From: Kibdelosporangium sp040675465
GTDB lineage: Bacteria > Actinomycetota > Actinomycetes > Mycobacteriales > Pseudonocardiaceae
Reading direction: 5' to 3'
DNA length: 64,000 nucleotides
Assembly: GCF_040675465.1 (NCBI RefSeq)
Contig: NZ_JBFAPA010000009.1
Coordinates: forward strand, 1 to 64,000
Position 1 is the stretch's first letter. Each line of letters begins with the position of its first letter. Shown here in pieces: positions 35,600-43,579 of the stretch. The position numbers and the translations under genes were made by a program. The notes below the pieces were generated by a model. The model saw nothing but the letters and a program-made list of their open reading frames with translations. It did not search any database and was not told where the DNA came from.

Positions 35600-36397
35600 A
35601 TGACTGGACGCATCTCTCAACACACCGCCCTGTCGCACGATTCCCTGCCCGAGCCGAGACGCGAACTGTCCGCCGAGGAGTACGCGGAGATAGGACTTGC
35701 CGCCGCCAGGCAGATGACTGTGTTGCTGACCGACGCCGTCGAGGGGCTCGACGACGTGGCGATGCGCCGGCCGAGCCTGCTGCCCGGCTGGACCCGTGGG
35801 CACGTCGTGTCCCATCTGGCGCGCAACGCCGATGGGCTGGTCAACCTGTTGCTGTGGGCCAGGACCGGGGTGGAGCACCCGATGTACGCCAGCCGGGCGG
35901 ACCGGGACGCGGACATCGAGGAGGGCAGCCGCCGGATGGCCGCGGTGCTGCGCGAGGACCTGATCGCCGCGTCGGACCGGTTGCTCATGGCGGTCGAGGA
36001 CATGCCCGCCGAGGCGTGGGACGCGCAGGTCGTGCTGGCCAGCGGGCGCCAGATCACCGCGTGCACGGTGCCCTGGCTGCGCTGGCAGGAGGTGTCGGTG
36101 CACCTCGTGGACCTCGACGCCGGGGTGGGCTTCGGCGACCTGCCGGAGGGGCACGAGGAGCGGTTGCTGGACTGGGTGGTGACGGAGTTCGCCGAGCGCG
36201 CCGACGTGCCGCCGGTCCGGTTGCGGGTGGACCTGGCCGACGGCCGTCAGCGAAGCTGGGAACTCGCTGGGAGCACGCTCGGTAGCGACTCGCCGGACGT
36301 GGGCGGCCCGGCACCGACGGTGCTGGCCTGGTTGACCGGAAGGGGTGACGGCACCGGCCTGGCCGGTGACGTGCCCAGCCTGCCCGCCTGGATCTGA
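35600..36397 (+). CDS. Mycothiol-dependent maleylpyruvate isomerase (MDMPI) family protein
   Basis: 265 aa. The DinB-like N-domain begins ELSAEEYAEIGLAAARQMTV. The metal ligands are visible as HVVSHLARNADGL (first His) and RWQEVSVHLVDLD (Glu and His). The C-terminal MDMPI_C part ends VLAWLTGRGDGTGL...LPAWI, as in the family. Members use mycothiol as cofactor for isomerisation or transfer reactions; the substrate here is open. Its last 151 bp overlap the end of the convergent acyltransferase gene. Confidence 0.9.
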   Translation: MTGRISQHTALSHDSLPEPRRELSAEEYAEIGLAAARQMTVLLTDAVEGLDDVAMRRPSLLPGWTRGHVVSHLARNADGLVNLLLWARTGVEHPMYASRADRDADIEEGSRRMAAVLREDLIAASDRLLMAVEDMPAEAWDAQVVLASGRQITACTVPWLRWQEVSVHLVDLDAGVGFGDLPEGHEERLLDWVVTEFAERADVPPVRLRVDLADGRQRSWELAGSTLGSDSPDVGGPAPTVLAWLTGRGDGTGLAGDVPSLPAWI

Positions 36398-37599
36398 GCG
36401 CGGACCTTGCCGACGACCGCGGGCCCGGCGCCGACCAGGAACTTGTGCGCCGGGCGTTCGACCAGCCTGGTCATCAGCCAGCCGAGCACCACCGCGAGGG
36501 CCAGCGACGCGACCAGCCGTTCCCAGGAGGAGGCGCCCAGGTCGAGCAGGGTGCGGGCCAGGATGAAGCCCAGCTCCTGGTGCACCAGGTAGACGCCGTA
36601 GGAGATGCCGGCCAGCCAGGTGATGACCGGGGCGATCCGGCGCACGAGCGGGACGTCCCAGTCCGGGCCGCCGGCCGCGGCGACGACCAGCAGCAGGACC
36701 ACGCCGAACGCGATGGTCGACGGCGTGTCGGTCCAGTAGGCGTGCGCGTCCTGGGCCACCAGCGCGGCCGTGATGTAGCTCGCGAGGTGCCAGCCGCGCA
36801 TCCGCCCGCGGGTCCACAGCCAGATCGCGATGCCTACGCCGAACAGGTGCACGCGGTGCAGGGCGAGGCCATCGAAGATCGACTTGATCCACTGCGCCGA
36901 GTCGTCGGTGCGCAGGGTGTAGCGGATGACCACCGGGATGATCACCAGCGACCAGAGCAGGATCGGCAGCCGCTTCGCCGAGGTGATCTTGCGGCGGAAC
37001 AGGAACGCGGCGAAGGCGAACGCGATGATCTGGATGGGCAGGGTCCAGTAGGACGCGTCGATCCAGTGGAAGCTCGGCGCCCAGGCCTGGATCATCAGCA
37101 GGTTGCCCAGCAGGTCGTGGCCGGTCGGCAGGTACCAGGGGTCGAGGGCGCCCGGGTTGCCCGAGGTGGGGACGCCGAACAGCCACCGGCCGTCGGCGAA
37201 GCTGTAGCCGTTGAAGAACGAGACCGCGATCCGCGAGACGACGTAGGTGACCAGCACGGCCACGAAGTAGGCGGGCAGCAGCCGCGCCACCCGGTTCCAC
37301 AGCCACTTGCCGCGGCTGCCCTTGCCGATGGTGACGCAGACGAAGAAGGCCGAGATCACCAGCATCGTGCTGGCACCGAACTGTAAGGGCAGGCTGAACG
37401 CGTACCCGGCGAGTTCGGGGTGGTTGATGGCGGACTGGTGAGTGACATGCTCGACCACAACGCCGAAGACCGCGAGGACCCTCAGGATGTCCCAGCTGAT
37501 CTTGCGTGTGGACCGCTTCGGAGGCGGCGTCTTGGCCTCCGGCTTGGTCGCGCTGAGTGTAGTAGTCACGAGCTCGCAGTGATCGGTGGACACGGGCAT
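36247..37599 (-). CDS. Acyltransferase 3 family integral membrane protein
   Basis: 450 aa, about ten membrane helices. It opens with ISWDILRVLAVFGVVVEHVTHQS, where the His is the likely catalytic residue of the acyl_transf_3 fold. The last helix is followed by RLVERPAHKFL, where most relatives end. A further 70 or so residues (Pro/Ser-rich) extend antisense across the isomerase gene. Start uncertain: ATG 37599, GTG 37569 or TTG 37626, none with a strong ribosome site. It probably O-acylates a cell-surface glycan or secreted metabolite. Confidence 0.87.
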   Translation of the reverse strand: MPVSTDHCELVTTTLSATKPEAKTPPPKRSTRKISWDILRVLAVFGVVVEHVTHQSAINHPELAGYAFSLPLQFGASTMLVISAFFVCVTIGKGSRGKWLWNRVARLLPAYFVAVLVTYVVSRIAVSFFNGYSFADGRWLFGVPTSGNPGALDPWYLPTGHDLLGNLLMIQAWAPSFHWIDASYWTLPIQIIAFAFAAFLFRRKITSAKRLPILLWSLVIIPVVIRYTLRTDDSAQWIKSIFDGLALHRVHLFGVGIAIWLWTRGRMRGWHLASYITAALVAQDAHAYWTDTPSTIAFGVVLLLVVAAAGGPDWDVPLVRRIAPVITWLAGISYGVYLVHQELGFILARTLLDLGASSWERLVASLALAVVLGWLMTRLVERPAHKFLVGAGPAVVGKVRAQIQAGRLGTSPARPVPSPLPVNQASTVGAGPPTSGESLPSVLPASSQLR

Positions 37600-37672
37600 C
37601 TTCGTGATCGGAGCGTAATTCCACAACCTGTGAGGACACTGAGCAGGGCCTGAAGGGCTACTGTCGGCGACC

Positions 37673-38350
37673 GTGGATGTTGCTACGAACTACACCGGTC
37701 ACGTGGACCCAGGCGGCGCCGCCGCCCGCAGAGAACTCCCCAGCTTGACCATCAACAAGCTGTCGGTCGGCCCCATGGACAACAACGCGTACCTGTTGGT
37801 CTGTAACACGACTAGGGATGCCCTGTTGATCGATGCCGCAAACGACCCGGAACGCATCGAGGACCTGATCGGCCACGGCCAGGACCGCCCCCGCCTGCGC
37901 ACCATCGTCACCACCCACCAGCACCCCGACCACTGGCAGGCGTTGGGGGCAGTGGCCGGCGCGAACGGCGCGAACACCATCGCCCACCCAGACGACGCCG
38001 AGCCCCTCCCAGTACCGCCGGACCGCCTGGTCACCCACGGCGACACCATCCCCGTGGGCGACTGCGAACTCGAAGTCATCCACCTCCGCGGCCACACCCC
38101 CGGCAGCATCGCCCTGCTCTACCGCGACCCCACCGGCCACCCCCACCTGTTCACCGGCGACTCCCTGTTCCCCGGCGGTCCTGGGCGGACAACAAACCCA
38201 GAAGACTTCACCAGCCTGATCAACGACCTGGAGGCACGGATCTTCGGCGAACTGCCGGACGACACGTGGTTCTACCCCGGCCACGGGGACGACTCGACCT
38301 TGGGCGAGCAACGCCCACAGCTCGAGGAATGGCGTTCACGCGGCTGGTGA
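37673..38350 (+). CDS. MBL-fold metallohydrolase (glyoxalase II-like)
   Basis: 225 aa. Zinc motif TTHQHPDHWQAL (HxHxDH); further ligands GHTPGSIALL, FTGDSLFPGGPGRT and the last His in YPGHGDDSTLGEQ. This is the glyoxalase II/persulfide dioxygenase-type branch. GTG start at 37673. A homologous MBL gene lies near uvrA in mycobacteria (established synteny), but its substrate is not settled. Followed by a hairpin terminator. Confidence 0.9.
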   Translation: MDVATNYTGHVDPGGAAARRELPSLTINKLSVGPMDNNAYLLVCNTTRDALLIDAANDPERIEDLIGHGQDRPRLRTIVTTHQHPDHWQALGAVAGANGANTIAHPDDAEPLPVPPDRLVTHGDTIPVGDCELEVIHLRGHTPGSIALLYRDPTGHPHLFTGDSLFPGGPGRTTNPEDFTSLINDLEARIFGELPDDTWFYPGHGDDSTLGEQRPQLEEWRSRGW

Positions 38351-38359
38351 CGCGTTCCG

Positions 38360-38392
38360 AACGGGGCTGCCTGCCATGTAGGTGGCCCCGTT
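38360..38392 (+). terminator. Terminator after the MBL hydrolase
   Basis: AACGGGGC (38,360-38,367) pairs with GCCCCGTT (38,385-38,392), followed by a short T run. It separates the housekeeping block from the accessory small-gene operon. Confidence 0.65.
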
Positions 38393-38438
38393 TGCTGTAG
38401 GGCAGCAACGCGGGGCTTCGACGGGAGGACGCCCCGCC

Positions 38439-38639
38439 TTGAGTCAGGATTGTTCCACCACAGCAGTAGACCTCGTCTACCGCGAGCCCAGCGGTTGGTG
38501 TTCGCCTCCAGCACACTGCCTCGACCGCGCTGACGCCGAGCGCCTACGAGACGCCACCAACTTCCTGTCCGGCCCATGTGCGGCCGCCCGACGTACTTGG
38601 TCGATCGTGCCGTGCACCTGTGGCGGTGGCCAGCCGTGA
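38439..38639 (+). CDS. Small Cys-rich protein, first gene of the mobile-element-like operon
   Basis: 66 aa. Seven Cys, including CTCGGG near the end and GWCSPPAHCLDRADAERLRD in the middle, so metal binding is plausible. I chose TTG at 38439 because GGGAGG lies ten bases upstream; a GTG at 38382 would lie inside the terminator. Its stop overlaps the next gene's GTG by four bases, which supports it being translated. No family recognised. Confidence 0.5.
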   Translation: MSQDCSTTAVDLVYREPSGWCSPPAHCLDRADAERLRDATNFLSGPCAAARRTWSIVPCTCGGGQP

Positions 38640-39244
38640 GCATCGAGGCCATCAACTGGGCGCTCAACAAAGCGCCGATCCCCACGGACCGCAAGGACGC
38701 CAGCTCACTCGCATCTGTCCTCATCGGACTCGCGAACCACGCCGATCCTGACGGCCGCAACGCCTTCCCCTCAGTCGACCGGCTGACCCGATACACCCGC
38801 CTGTCCGAGCGCACGGTTCGCACCAGCCTGGACCGATTGGAAGAACTCAAGCTGATCACCCCAGCAAGTCAGACCGTCGTTGCGGCACATGTCCCCCGCG
38901 GCGACCGACGGCCGAAGAACTGGAATCTGGCTCTCCACCGGGTGCAACCACCGCACCCCGCTGACCAGCACCGGGTGCAATCTTCGCCGAACGAGGTGCA
39001 AGGACTGCCATCACGGGGTGCAGCCACTGCACCCGAAACGTCCTTTAACCATCAGAGGAAACATCCTTCGCGCGAGCACGCGCCCGAGGGCGCTCGCTCT
39101 CGCGCGGCCGACCCGTGCGGCCAGTGCGACGCTCGACCAACAGACCCGATCTCCGCCCGGGTCATATGGCTCGACACTGAGCGGAACCGGTCAACCTTGT
39201 GCCCTCGTTGCCATCCGAACGTCTCGACGGAGGGAAACCGATGA
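38636..39244 (+). CDS. Winged helix-turn-helix replication/transfer-type protein
   Basis: 202 aa. It starts (GTG) SIEAINWALNKAPIPTDRKD and has a clear HTH, FPSVDRLTRYTRLSERTVRT, followed by SLDRLEELKLI. This is the pattern of small HTH proteins encoded beside SpdB/DUF2637 genes in actinomycete integrative elements and plasmids. The C-terminal half is polar and ends with a zinc-type pair (CGQCDAR, CPRC). Four-base overlaps at both ends tie it to its neighbours. Confidence 0.75.
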   Translation: MSIEAINWALNKAPIPTDRKDASSLASVLIGLANHADPDGRNAFPSVDRLTRYTRLSERTVRTSLDRLEELKLITPASQTVVAAHVPRGDRRPKNWNLALHRVQPPHPADQHRVQSSPNEVQGLPSRGAATAPETSFNHQRKHPSREHAPEGARSRAADPCGQCDARPTDPISARVIWLDTERNRSTLCPRCHPNVSTEGNR

Positions 39245-39921
39245 GCGCTCCCACCGTCGGCGAGGGTCTGGTCGACCAAGTCCGCGCGCTCCTCACCGAA
39301 GCTGAAGCTGAAGGCCGTCCCCGACCCGGTCGCCCGACATTGACCAAGCTAACTGGTGCCACAGATCACCAGGTACGCAAAGCACTGGCTGCGTTGGAGA
39401 ACCAGCCCACCAACGAGAGCCCAGGCGCCGACCAGGCGGCTGAAGAGCCGCCAGCCCAAGTCTCCCCATCCCCTGCCCACCAGTCTCGACCGTGGCCGTT
39501 GATCCTGATCGGCCTGGCAGCCGCCGTCGCGGTTTGGGGCGGCTGGGTGGAGTTGGGCCAGCTAACCGGCTTCGGCATGGTCCAGCCACTTCCAGGTCTA
39601 ATCGACGAGCTCCGGATCAACACAGCGATCGTGCTGCCCCTCGGTATCGAGGCATACGGCGGATACGCGCTACGCACCTGGTTGTCCTCAGCCGTACTTT
39701 CGGACCGCACCCGCTCTTTCGCGCGCTGGTCAGCGATCGCCAGCCTGGTGGTCGGTGCTGGGGCGCAGGTTGCCAGCCACCTGATGCGCGCCTCGAACCT
39801 CACCAGCGCCCCGCCACTCGTAACCGTTCTCGTGGCGTGTGTGCCGGTCCTCGTGCTGGGGTTGGCGACCGGACTGGCGACGCTGGTGAAGCGAGACACC
39901 AGCGCTGGCGGTGAAGGATGA
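39241..39921 (+). CDS. DUF2637/SpdB-like membrane protein
   Basis: 226 aa. The N-terminal 60 residues resemble a small winged helix (RPTLTKLTGATDHQVRKALA). Four membrane segments follow (first PLILIGLAAAVAVWGGWVEL), with the motif LPLGIEAYGGYALRTWL typical of DUF2637. Such proteins accompany conjugative spreading functions in actinomycete plasmids and elements. ATGA overlaps at both ends. Confidence 0.75.
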   Translation: MSAPTVGEGLVDQVRALLTEAEAEGRPRPGRPTLTKLTGATDHQVRKALAALENQPTNESPGADQAAEEPPAQVSPSPAHQSRPWPLILIGLAAAVAVWGGWVELGQLTGFGMVQPLPGLIDELRINTAIVLPLGIEAYGGYALRTWLSSAVLSDRTRSFARWSAIASLVVGAGAQVASHLMRASNLTSAPPLVTVLVACVPVLVLGLATGLATLVKRDTSAGGEG

Positions 39922-40385
39922 CCGCGCATGTGGAATCCAGCAGCGAACTGATTCCGCCTTCAGCCGGGGGCAAGTCTGAGGCAGGCAAACAGATTCGTAA
40001 TCCACACGACATCCCTCACCAATCGCTGAGTGCGCTGGTGGAGCAGTGGTCCGAGGCTCGTGGCCGAACGGTGCTGGCCAAGCACGCTCACGTCGGCGAA
40101 CTGCTCGCCGAGGATTTGTTCGCCGAACTAGCCTACGGTGCACGGATCGCGCAGGAGGCCACCGCAGGACGGTGGTGCGTTGTGGCCGATTTGCTGCGCG
40201 TGGGTGCCATGGAATCGTGGGCGCAAGTCGGTACCGCGATGGACCTGACGGAGACCGAGGCGCGCGATGGGTTCCACGACTGGATCGCCGGGCAGGTCGA
40301 CCTGCAGAAGACCAGCGCCACGTTGGGGATCACCGAGGCCGAAGCAGAGGAGCTGTACGTGCTGGCTGATGCGGTGGCCTGGTGA
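39918..40385 (+). CDS. Hypothetical protein of the mobile-element-like operon
   Basis: 155 aa, helical, no membrane segment. WCVVADLLRVGAMESWAQVG and TATLGITEAEAEELYVLADA-like text suggest one or two small helix-turn-helix-like units. Function unknown. Starts within ATGA of the DUF2637 stop; its own stop overlaps a GTG of the next small frame. Confidence 0.68.
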   Translation: MTAHVESSSELIPPSAGGKSEAGKQIRNPHDIPHQSLSALVEQWSEARGRTVLAKHAHVGELLAEDLFAELAYGARIAQEATAGRWCVVADLLRVGAMESWAQVGTAMDLTETEARDGFHDWIAGQVDLQKTSATLGITEAEAEELYVLADAVAW

Positions 40386-40666
40386 GCGATCAGCACTGTG
40401 CCCTACGCCCACGCACCGCGCCGGGGTTCGACCGCCGTACATCTTGGCCAACGACACCCACTTGCGGGAACTGTCGGCCACGATCTCGACGTTTGGCCCA
40501 GGATCGCGTTGCCGAAATCGTTAGATGGCACCGACTTGGCGTATATGACCGGCGGATCATCGCCTGGCTGGCAAAGTGGAGAGAGAGTCGGTGGTCTGTC
40601 AGGTCAATGGGACCAGCGCAGTACGTGTGTCGTTGGGAACCCAACGCCGGTCGTGCGGACCGTTAA
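40382..40666 (+). CDS. Possible small helical protein, end of the operon
   Basis: 94 aa, GTG start in a GTGA overlap with the preceding stop, the fourth such junction in the row. QDRVAEIVRWHRLGVYDRRI looks like a genuine helical segment. The C-terminal 20 residues overlap the convergent gene at 40,599 and may be a read-through after truncation. Support rests on the overlap pattern more than on homology. Confidence 0.4.
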   Translation: MSDQHCALRPRTAPGFDRRTSWPTTPTCGNCRPRSRRLAQDRVAEIVRWHRLGVYDRRIIAWLAKWRESRWSVRSMGPAQYVCRWEPNAGRADR

Positions 40667-41378
40667 AGACCTCGCGCGGCAACGGGACTGCCTGGTCGCT
40701 GACGGTCTCGAAGATGTCCAGGAAGACATCCTCGCTGTGAGGCACGCCTTCGCCGGAGGCTGCTTTGAGAAAGGCAGCAGTTTCGTTCGTACCGTCGGAG
40801 GAGGAGCCACGGTTGAGTTCTTTCCACCGTCGCGCCCATCCCCTGAACGCGAGATCCTCATGTCGCAAGACGATGACCGCGCTGATGTACTCGTGGTGGC
40901 CGCCGACCTGTTCGCCGGTCTCCGGGTCCACGACGCGCAGCTTGCGGTTGTATCCCGTTGTCCACGTGGCGTCGCCGCCGACCCCTTCGTCGCTCACCGG
41001 GATCTCAACCTCGACATCCCCGTACATGGCAGCCATGACAGAGAAGGGGTCAAGGGGGACCGGGCACGCCCGCGGATTGGCCAACACGACGACGAGCGGT
41101 CGACTTGGTATGCCCTTGAGCTGCTCAGACGCCTTTCCGATTTGCTTCCGGATCGGTGCAAGAACGTCCTCCTGTGACAGTGTCCCGACCTGGGCAGTCC
41201 CGAAGGCACCTGCCGTGTCGAATGACTTGACCTCGCAGACGAGCTCGTGGCGGTGCGCGGACACCAAGTAGTCAGGTCGCTTCCCGTTTCCCAGGTCTGG
41301 CTCGTAGTCGAACTCGTACCCGAGTTCGTATAGGTACTGCTCGAACCGAGTTTGGGCAGGATCGGGAGCTTTGCTCAT
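40599..41378 (-). CDS. Putative PD-(D/E)XK nuclease-fold protein
   Basis: 259 aa. The N-terminal 65 residues fit the nuclease core: an early Glu in TRFEQYLYELGYEF, then GKRPDYLVSAHRHELVCEVKSF with the Asp and the E-x-K pair on adjacent strands. The remaining 190 residues are unassigned. ATG start at 41378 after GAGG. A lone gene between the mobile-element-like operon and the lanthipeptide cluster; a role in DNA degradation or defence is inferred from the motif only. Confidence 0.6.
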   Translation of the reverse strand: MSKAPDPAQTRFEQYLYELGYEFDYEPDLGNGKRPDYLVSAHRHELVCEVKSFDTAGAFGTAQVGTLSQEDVLAPIRKQIGKASEQLKGIPSRPLVVVLANPRACPVPLDPFSVMAAMYGDVEVEIPVSDEGVGGDATWTTGYNRKLRVVDPETGEQVGGHHEYISAVIVLRHEDLAFRGWARRWKELNRGSSSDGTNETAAFLKAASGEGVPHSEDVFLDIFETVSDQAVPLPREVFNGPHDRRWVPNDTRTALVPLT

Positions 41379-41493
41379 GTAATCAGCATCCTCGCCGCCC
41401 CAGCCCTCGTCTAATCGGTCAGATCCGGATCCAGGCGGGTACGCATGTGCTGGGGTTTACATACGAGAGCAGAACAGGCCATTGAATCCTGTG

Positions 41494-42318
41494 TCAGCCA
41501 CCAAGGACCACCTCCTTGGCGGCACGAGCGAGGACGCTCTGGGTGTTGTAGGACAGCCCGAGCCGGTTCCAGTGGAAGATCACGTGGTGGGCCAGCACGG
41601 ATCGCAGGCCACGGCGGAGTGCTCCTTGGCGGGCGAGCTCGCCGAGTGCCGTGCCGTTGGTGTGGAATGCGGTTGACCATGTGGCGACATGCGCGAGCGT
41701 GCCATCCGGCCCGACCAGCGGGCTGCTGGGACCTGCGTCGACGGTCATCAACCGGCGCAGACCTGACTCCAAGGCTCGTGTTCGGTCGGGCGGGGTTTCG
41801 GGTGAGAGCGGGCGGTTCTCGGCGACGCGGGCCCAGATGTCGCCTTGCTCGTACCAGTCTTGCCCGGCGGCCCGCATCAGGACGCTGCAGAGCAGGACGG
41901 TCAGCTCCCGCCGCTGGTCACGGCCGCTGCCGAGGTGGGTGAAGATGTGCCGACTGTCGAGGTGGGACAGTTGGTGGGCTATGGCCATGGCCTCGGCGCC
42001 GCCGAAGGCGTGGACTTCGGGTTCGTAGATCGTCTCGCACCATCCGGCGATGTGGCCGGTCACGCGCAGGGTGTCCAGTGCCGTACGGAGGGCGTGCCGG
42101 GCGGCGGCTTCGGTGGCCTGGTGCGTCGGCAGGTAGCGCAGCCGCCACTCGGGCGCTTTGCGGATGAACCACCAGGACGCGAAGACGCTGTCCGCTTCGG
42201 CGCGGTCCATGATCGGCAGCAGGTGCGCGACCGCAGCCTGTTCGGCGGTGGCGTAGTCGCCGAACTCGACGACGACCTGCTGCCACGTCGGGTGCTGCGT
42301 GCTGGCGCCGGTGTCCAT
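41494..42318 (-). CDS. Standalone thiopeptide-type/SpaB C-terminal (glutamate elimination) domain protein
   Basis: 274 aa. It matches the small LanB C-terminal domain type: WQQVVVEFGDYATAEQAAVA opening, then ASWWFIRKAPEWRLRYLP, EPEVHAFGGAEAMAIAHQL, and a closing HVIFHWNRLGLSYNTQSVLA. In class I lanthipeptide enzymes this domain removes glutamate from glutamylated Ser/Thr to give dehydroamino acids. The LanB at 43,576-46,662 already carries one, so this is an extra copy, as seen in FxLD-type clusters. ATG with AGGAG upstream, 22 bp after lanC. Confidence 0.88.
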   Translation of the reverse strand: MDTGASTQHPTWQQVVVEFGDYATAEQAAVAHLLPIMDRAEADSVFASWWFIRKAPEWRLRYLPTHQATEAAARHALRTALDTLRVTGHIAGWCETIYEPEVHAFGGAEAMAIAHQLSHLDSRHIFTHLGSGRDQRRELTVLLCSVLMRAAGQDWYEQGDIWARVAENRPLSPETPPDRTRALESGLRRLMTVDAGPSSPLVGPDGTLAHVATWSTAFHTNGTALGELARQGALRRGLRSVLAHHVIFHWNRLGLSYNTQSVLARAAKEVVLGG

Positions 42319-42340
42319 GCTTCTCCTGTCGGGAACGGGG

Positions 42341-43579
42341 TCAGGCCAGCAGCATGCAGCTGTCCCAGCCCGATGGTGGGGCGGTGCCGGTGGCGGCGGT
42401 GTGCAGGGCGAGCGCCGCGCTGGTGCTGCCTTCGAGCAGCCCGACGCTGCGCGACGCGGTCTGAAGCCGCTCGACGAGCAGTCGAGCCAGGTGCGGCAGG
42501 CAGGCGCTGACCTCGCCGGTCGCGGCGTCACCGGCCGCGCGCCACACGGTGTGCAGCAGCCCAGCCGCGCCGTGGCACAGGCTGGGGTCGATGATCCGGG
42601 CGAGCTGGCCAGGATCATTCACGCAGCCGAGCAGTGCCCTCTCGGCGGTGCGTCGGCGGGCGGTGTCGCCGGTGGCGATGGCAGCGAGTTGCTGAGCGCG
42701 GGCGATGCCGGGTGTGCCGTAGCACCAGGACGGCTGCAACGGCCCCGGCTGGTCGCAGTGCCCAGCGCGGGCTTCGGCCAGGGTGATCGTGCGGGGCCAC
42801 CAGGGGCCGACGGGGTGGTCGTGTTGCCAGGCGTCCAGCCACGCGAAGATCCGGGCGATGGCCTGACGGTGCCCGTCGACGACAACGCCGCGCCGCAGCG
42901 CCAGCGCGAGCAGCGCCAAGGGACCGGTGATCCCGTGTGCCATGCCGAAGTTCCCGTGCCCGCCGGGATAGTCCGCCGGCGGTTGACCGGTGGGACCGTG
43001 CTCGGTCCACCACCCGGGCAGCTCATCGCCGAGTCCCGGCAGCGGCTCGGTGAGCCGGACGAGGTAGGCAAGCACTGCAGATGTCACCTCGGCGCGCGGA
43101 GCCCGGCGGAGGTGATGGACGCCGAGCCCGGTGAGGCCGCGGATCAGGTCGAACTCGGCCAGGGCGGGCAGATCACCTCGGTCGATGCGGGCATGCGCTG
43201 CGGCCAGTCGGGCGCGGGTCAGCCGCTCCGTCGCGACGTCGAGTTGGGTCAGTGCCCGCTGGTAGCGGCCGGTGTCCCCGGCCGCCGTGTGGGTGACGAA
43301 CGCCAGGGCCGGGACGCCGAAGAACAAGCTTGCCCCGGGGCCGGCGTGCAAGTCGACGCTTGTGGCGGCGGACAGCCAGGCGTGCGCTGTGCCCCATCGG
43401 TCGGGCTGAGCGAGGGCGCGTTCAATGTGCAGAAGTGCGACCCCGGCGGCGCCGTTGGCCAGCGACTGCGGTCGTGACTGGTGCCTGCTTGCATCACTGG
43501 TGAGCGTGGTGGCGGGATCGTCCAGACCTGCGGCGATGTCGCTGGCCAGGTCCAGCAGCGACGGGTCCGGGTGGATCAC
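42341..43579 (-). CDS. lanC: Lanthionine synthetase C-family cyclase (LanC)
   Basis: 412 aa from GTG at 43579 with GGAGGTGA upstream. Zinc ligands are in SWCYGTPGIARA (Cys) and DPSLCHGAAGLLHTVW (Cys-His). The helical-barrel glycine repeats GGHGNFGMAHGITGPLALLA are clear. It joins cysteine thiols to dehydroalanine and dehydrobutyrine to form the (methyl)lanthionine rings. The start overlaps the lanB stop by four bases, which implies stoichiometric translation. Confidence 0.93.
   Translation of the reverse strand: MIHPDPSLLDLASDIAAGLDDPATTLTSDASRHQSRPQSLANGAAGVALLHIERALAQPDRWGTAHAWLSAATSVDLHAGPGASLFFGVPALAFVTHTAAGDTGRYQRALTQLDVATERLTRARLAAAHARIDRGDLPALAEFDLIRGLTGLGVHHLRRAPRAEVTSAVLAYLVRLTEPLPGLGDELPGWWTEHGPTGQPPADYPGGHGNFGMAHGITGPLALLALALRRGVVVDGHRQAIARIFAWLDAWQHDHPVGPWWPRTITLAEARAGHCDQPGPLQPSWCYGTPGIARAQQLAAIATGDTARRRTAERALLGCVNDPGQLARIIDPSLCHGAAGLLHTVWRAAGDAATGEVSACLPHLARLLVERLQTASRSVGLLEGSTSAALALHTAATGTAPPSGWDSCMLLA

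Noticed and set aside
41475..41506. tRNA-like 3' end (AATCCTG...CAGCCACCA) beside the lanthipeptide cluster
   Set aside because: No acceptor, D or anticodon arm can be formed upstream and the T loop is not canonical. At most it could be an attachment-site scrap; no matching repeat was found.
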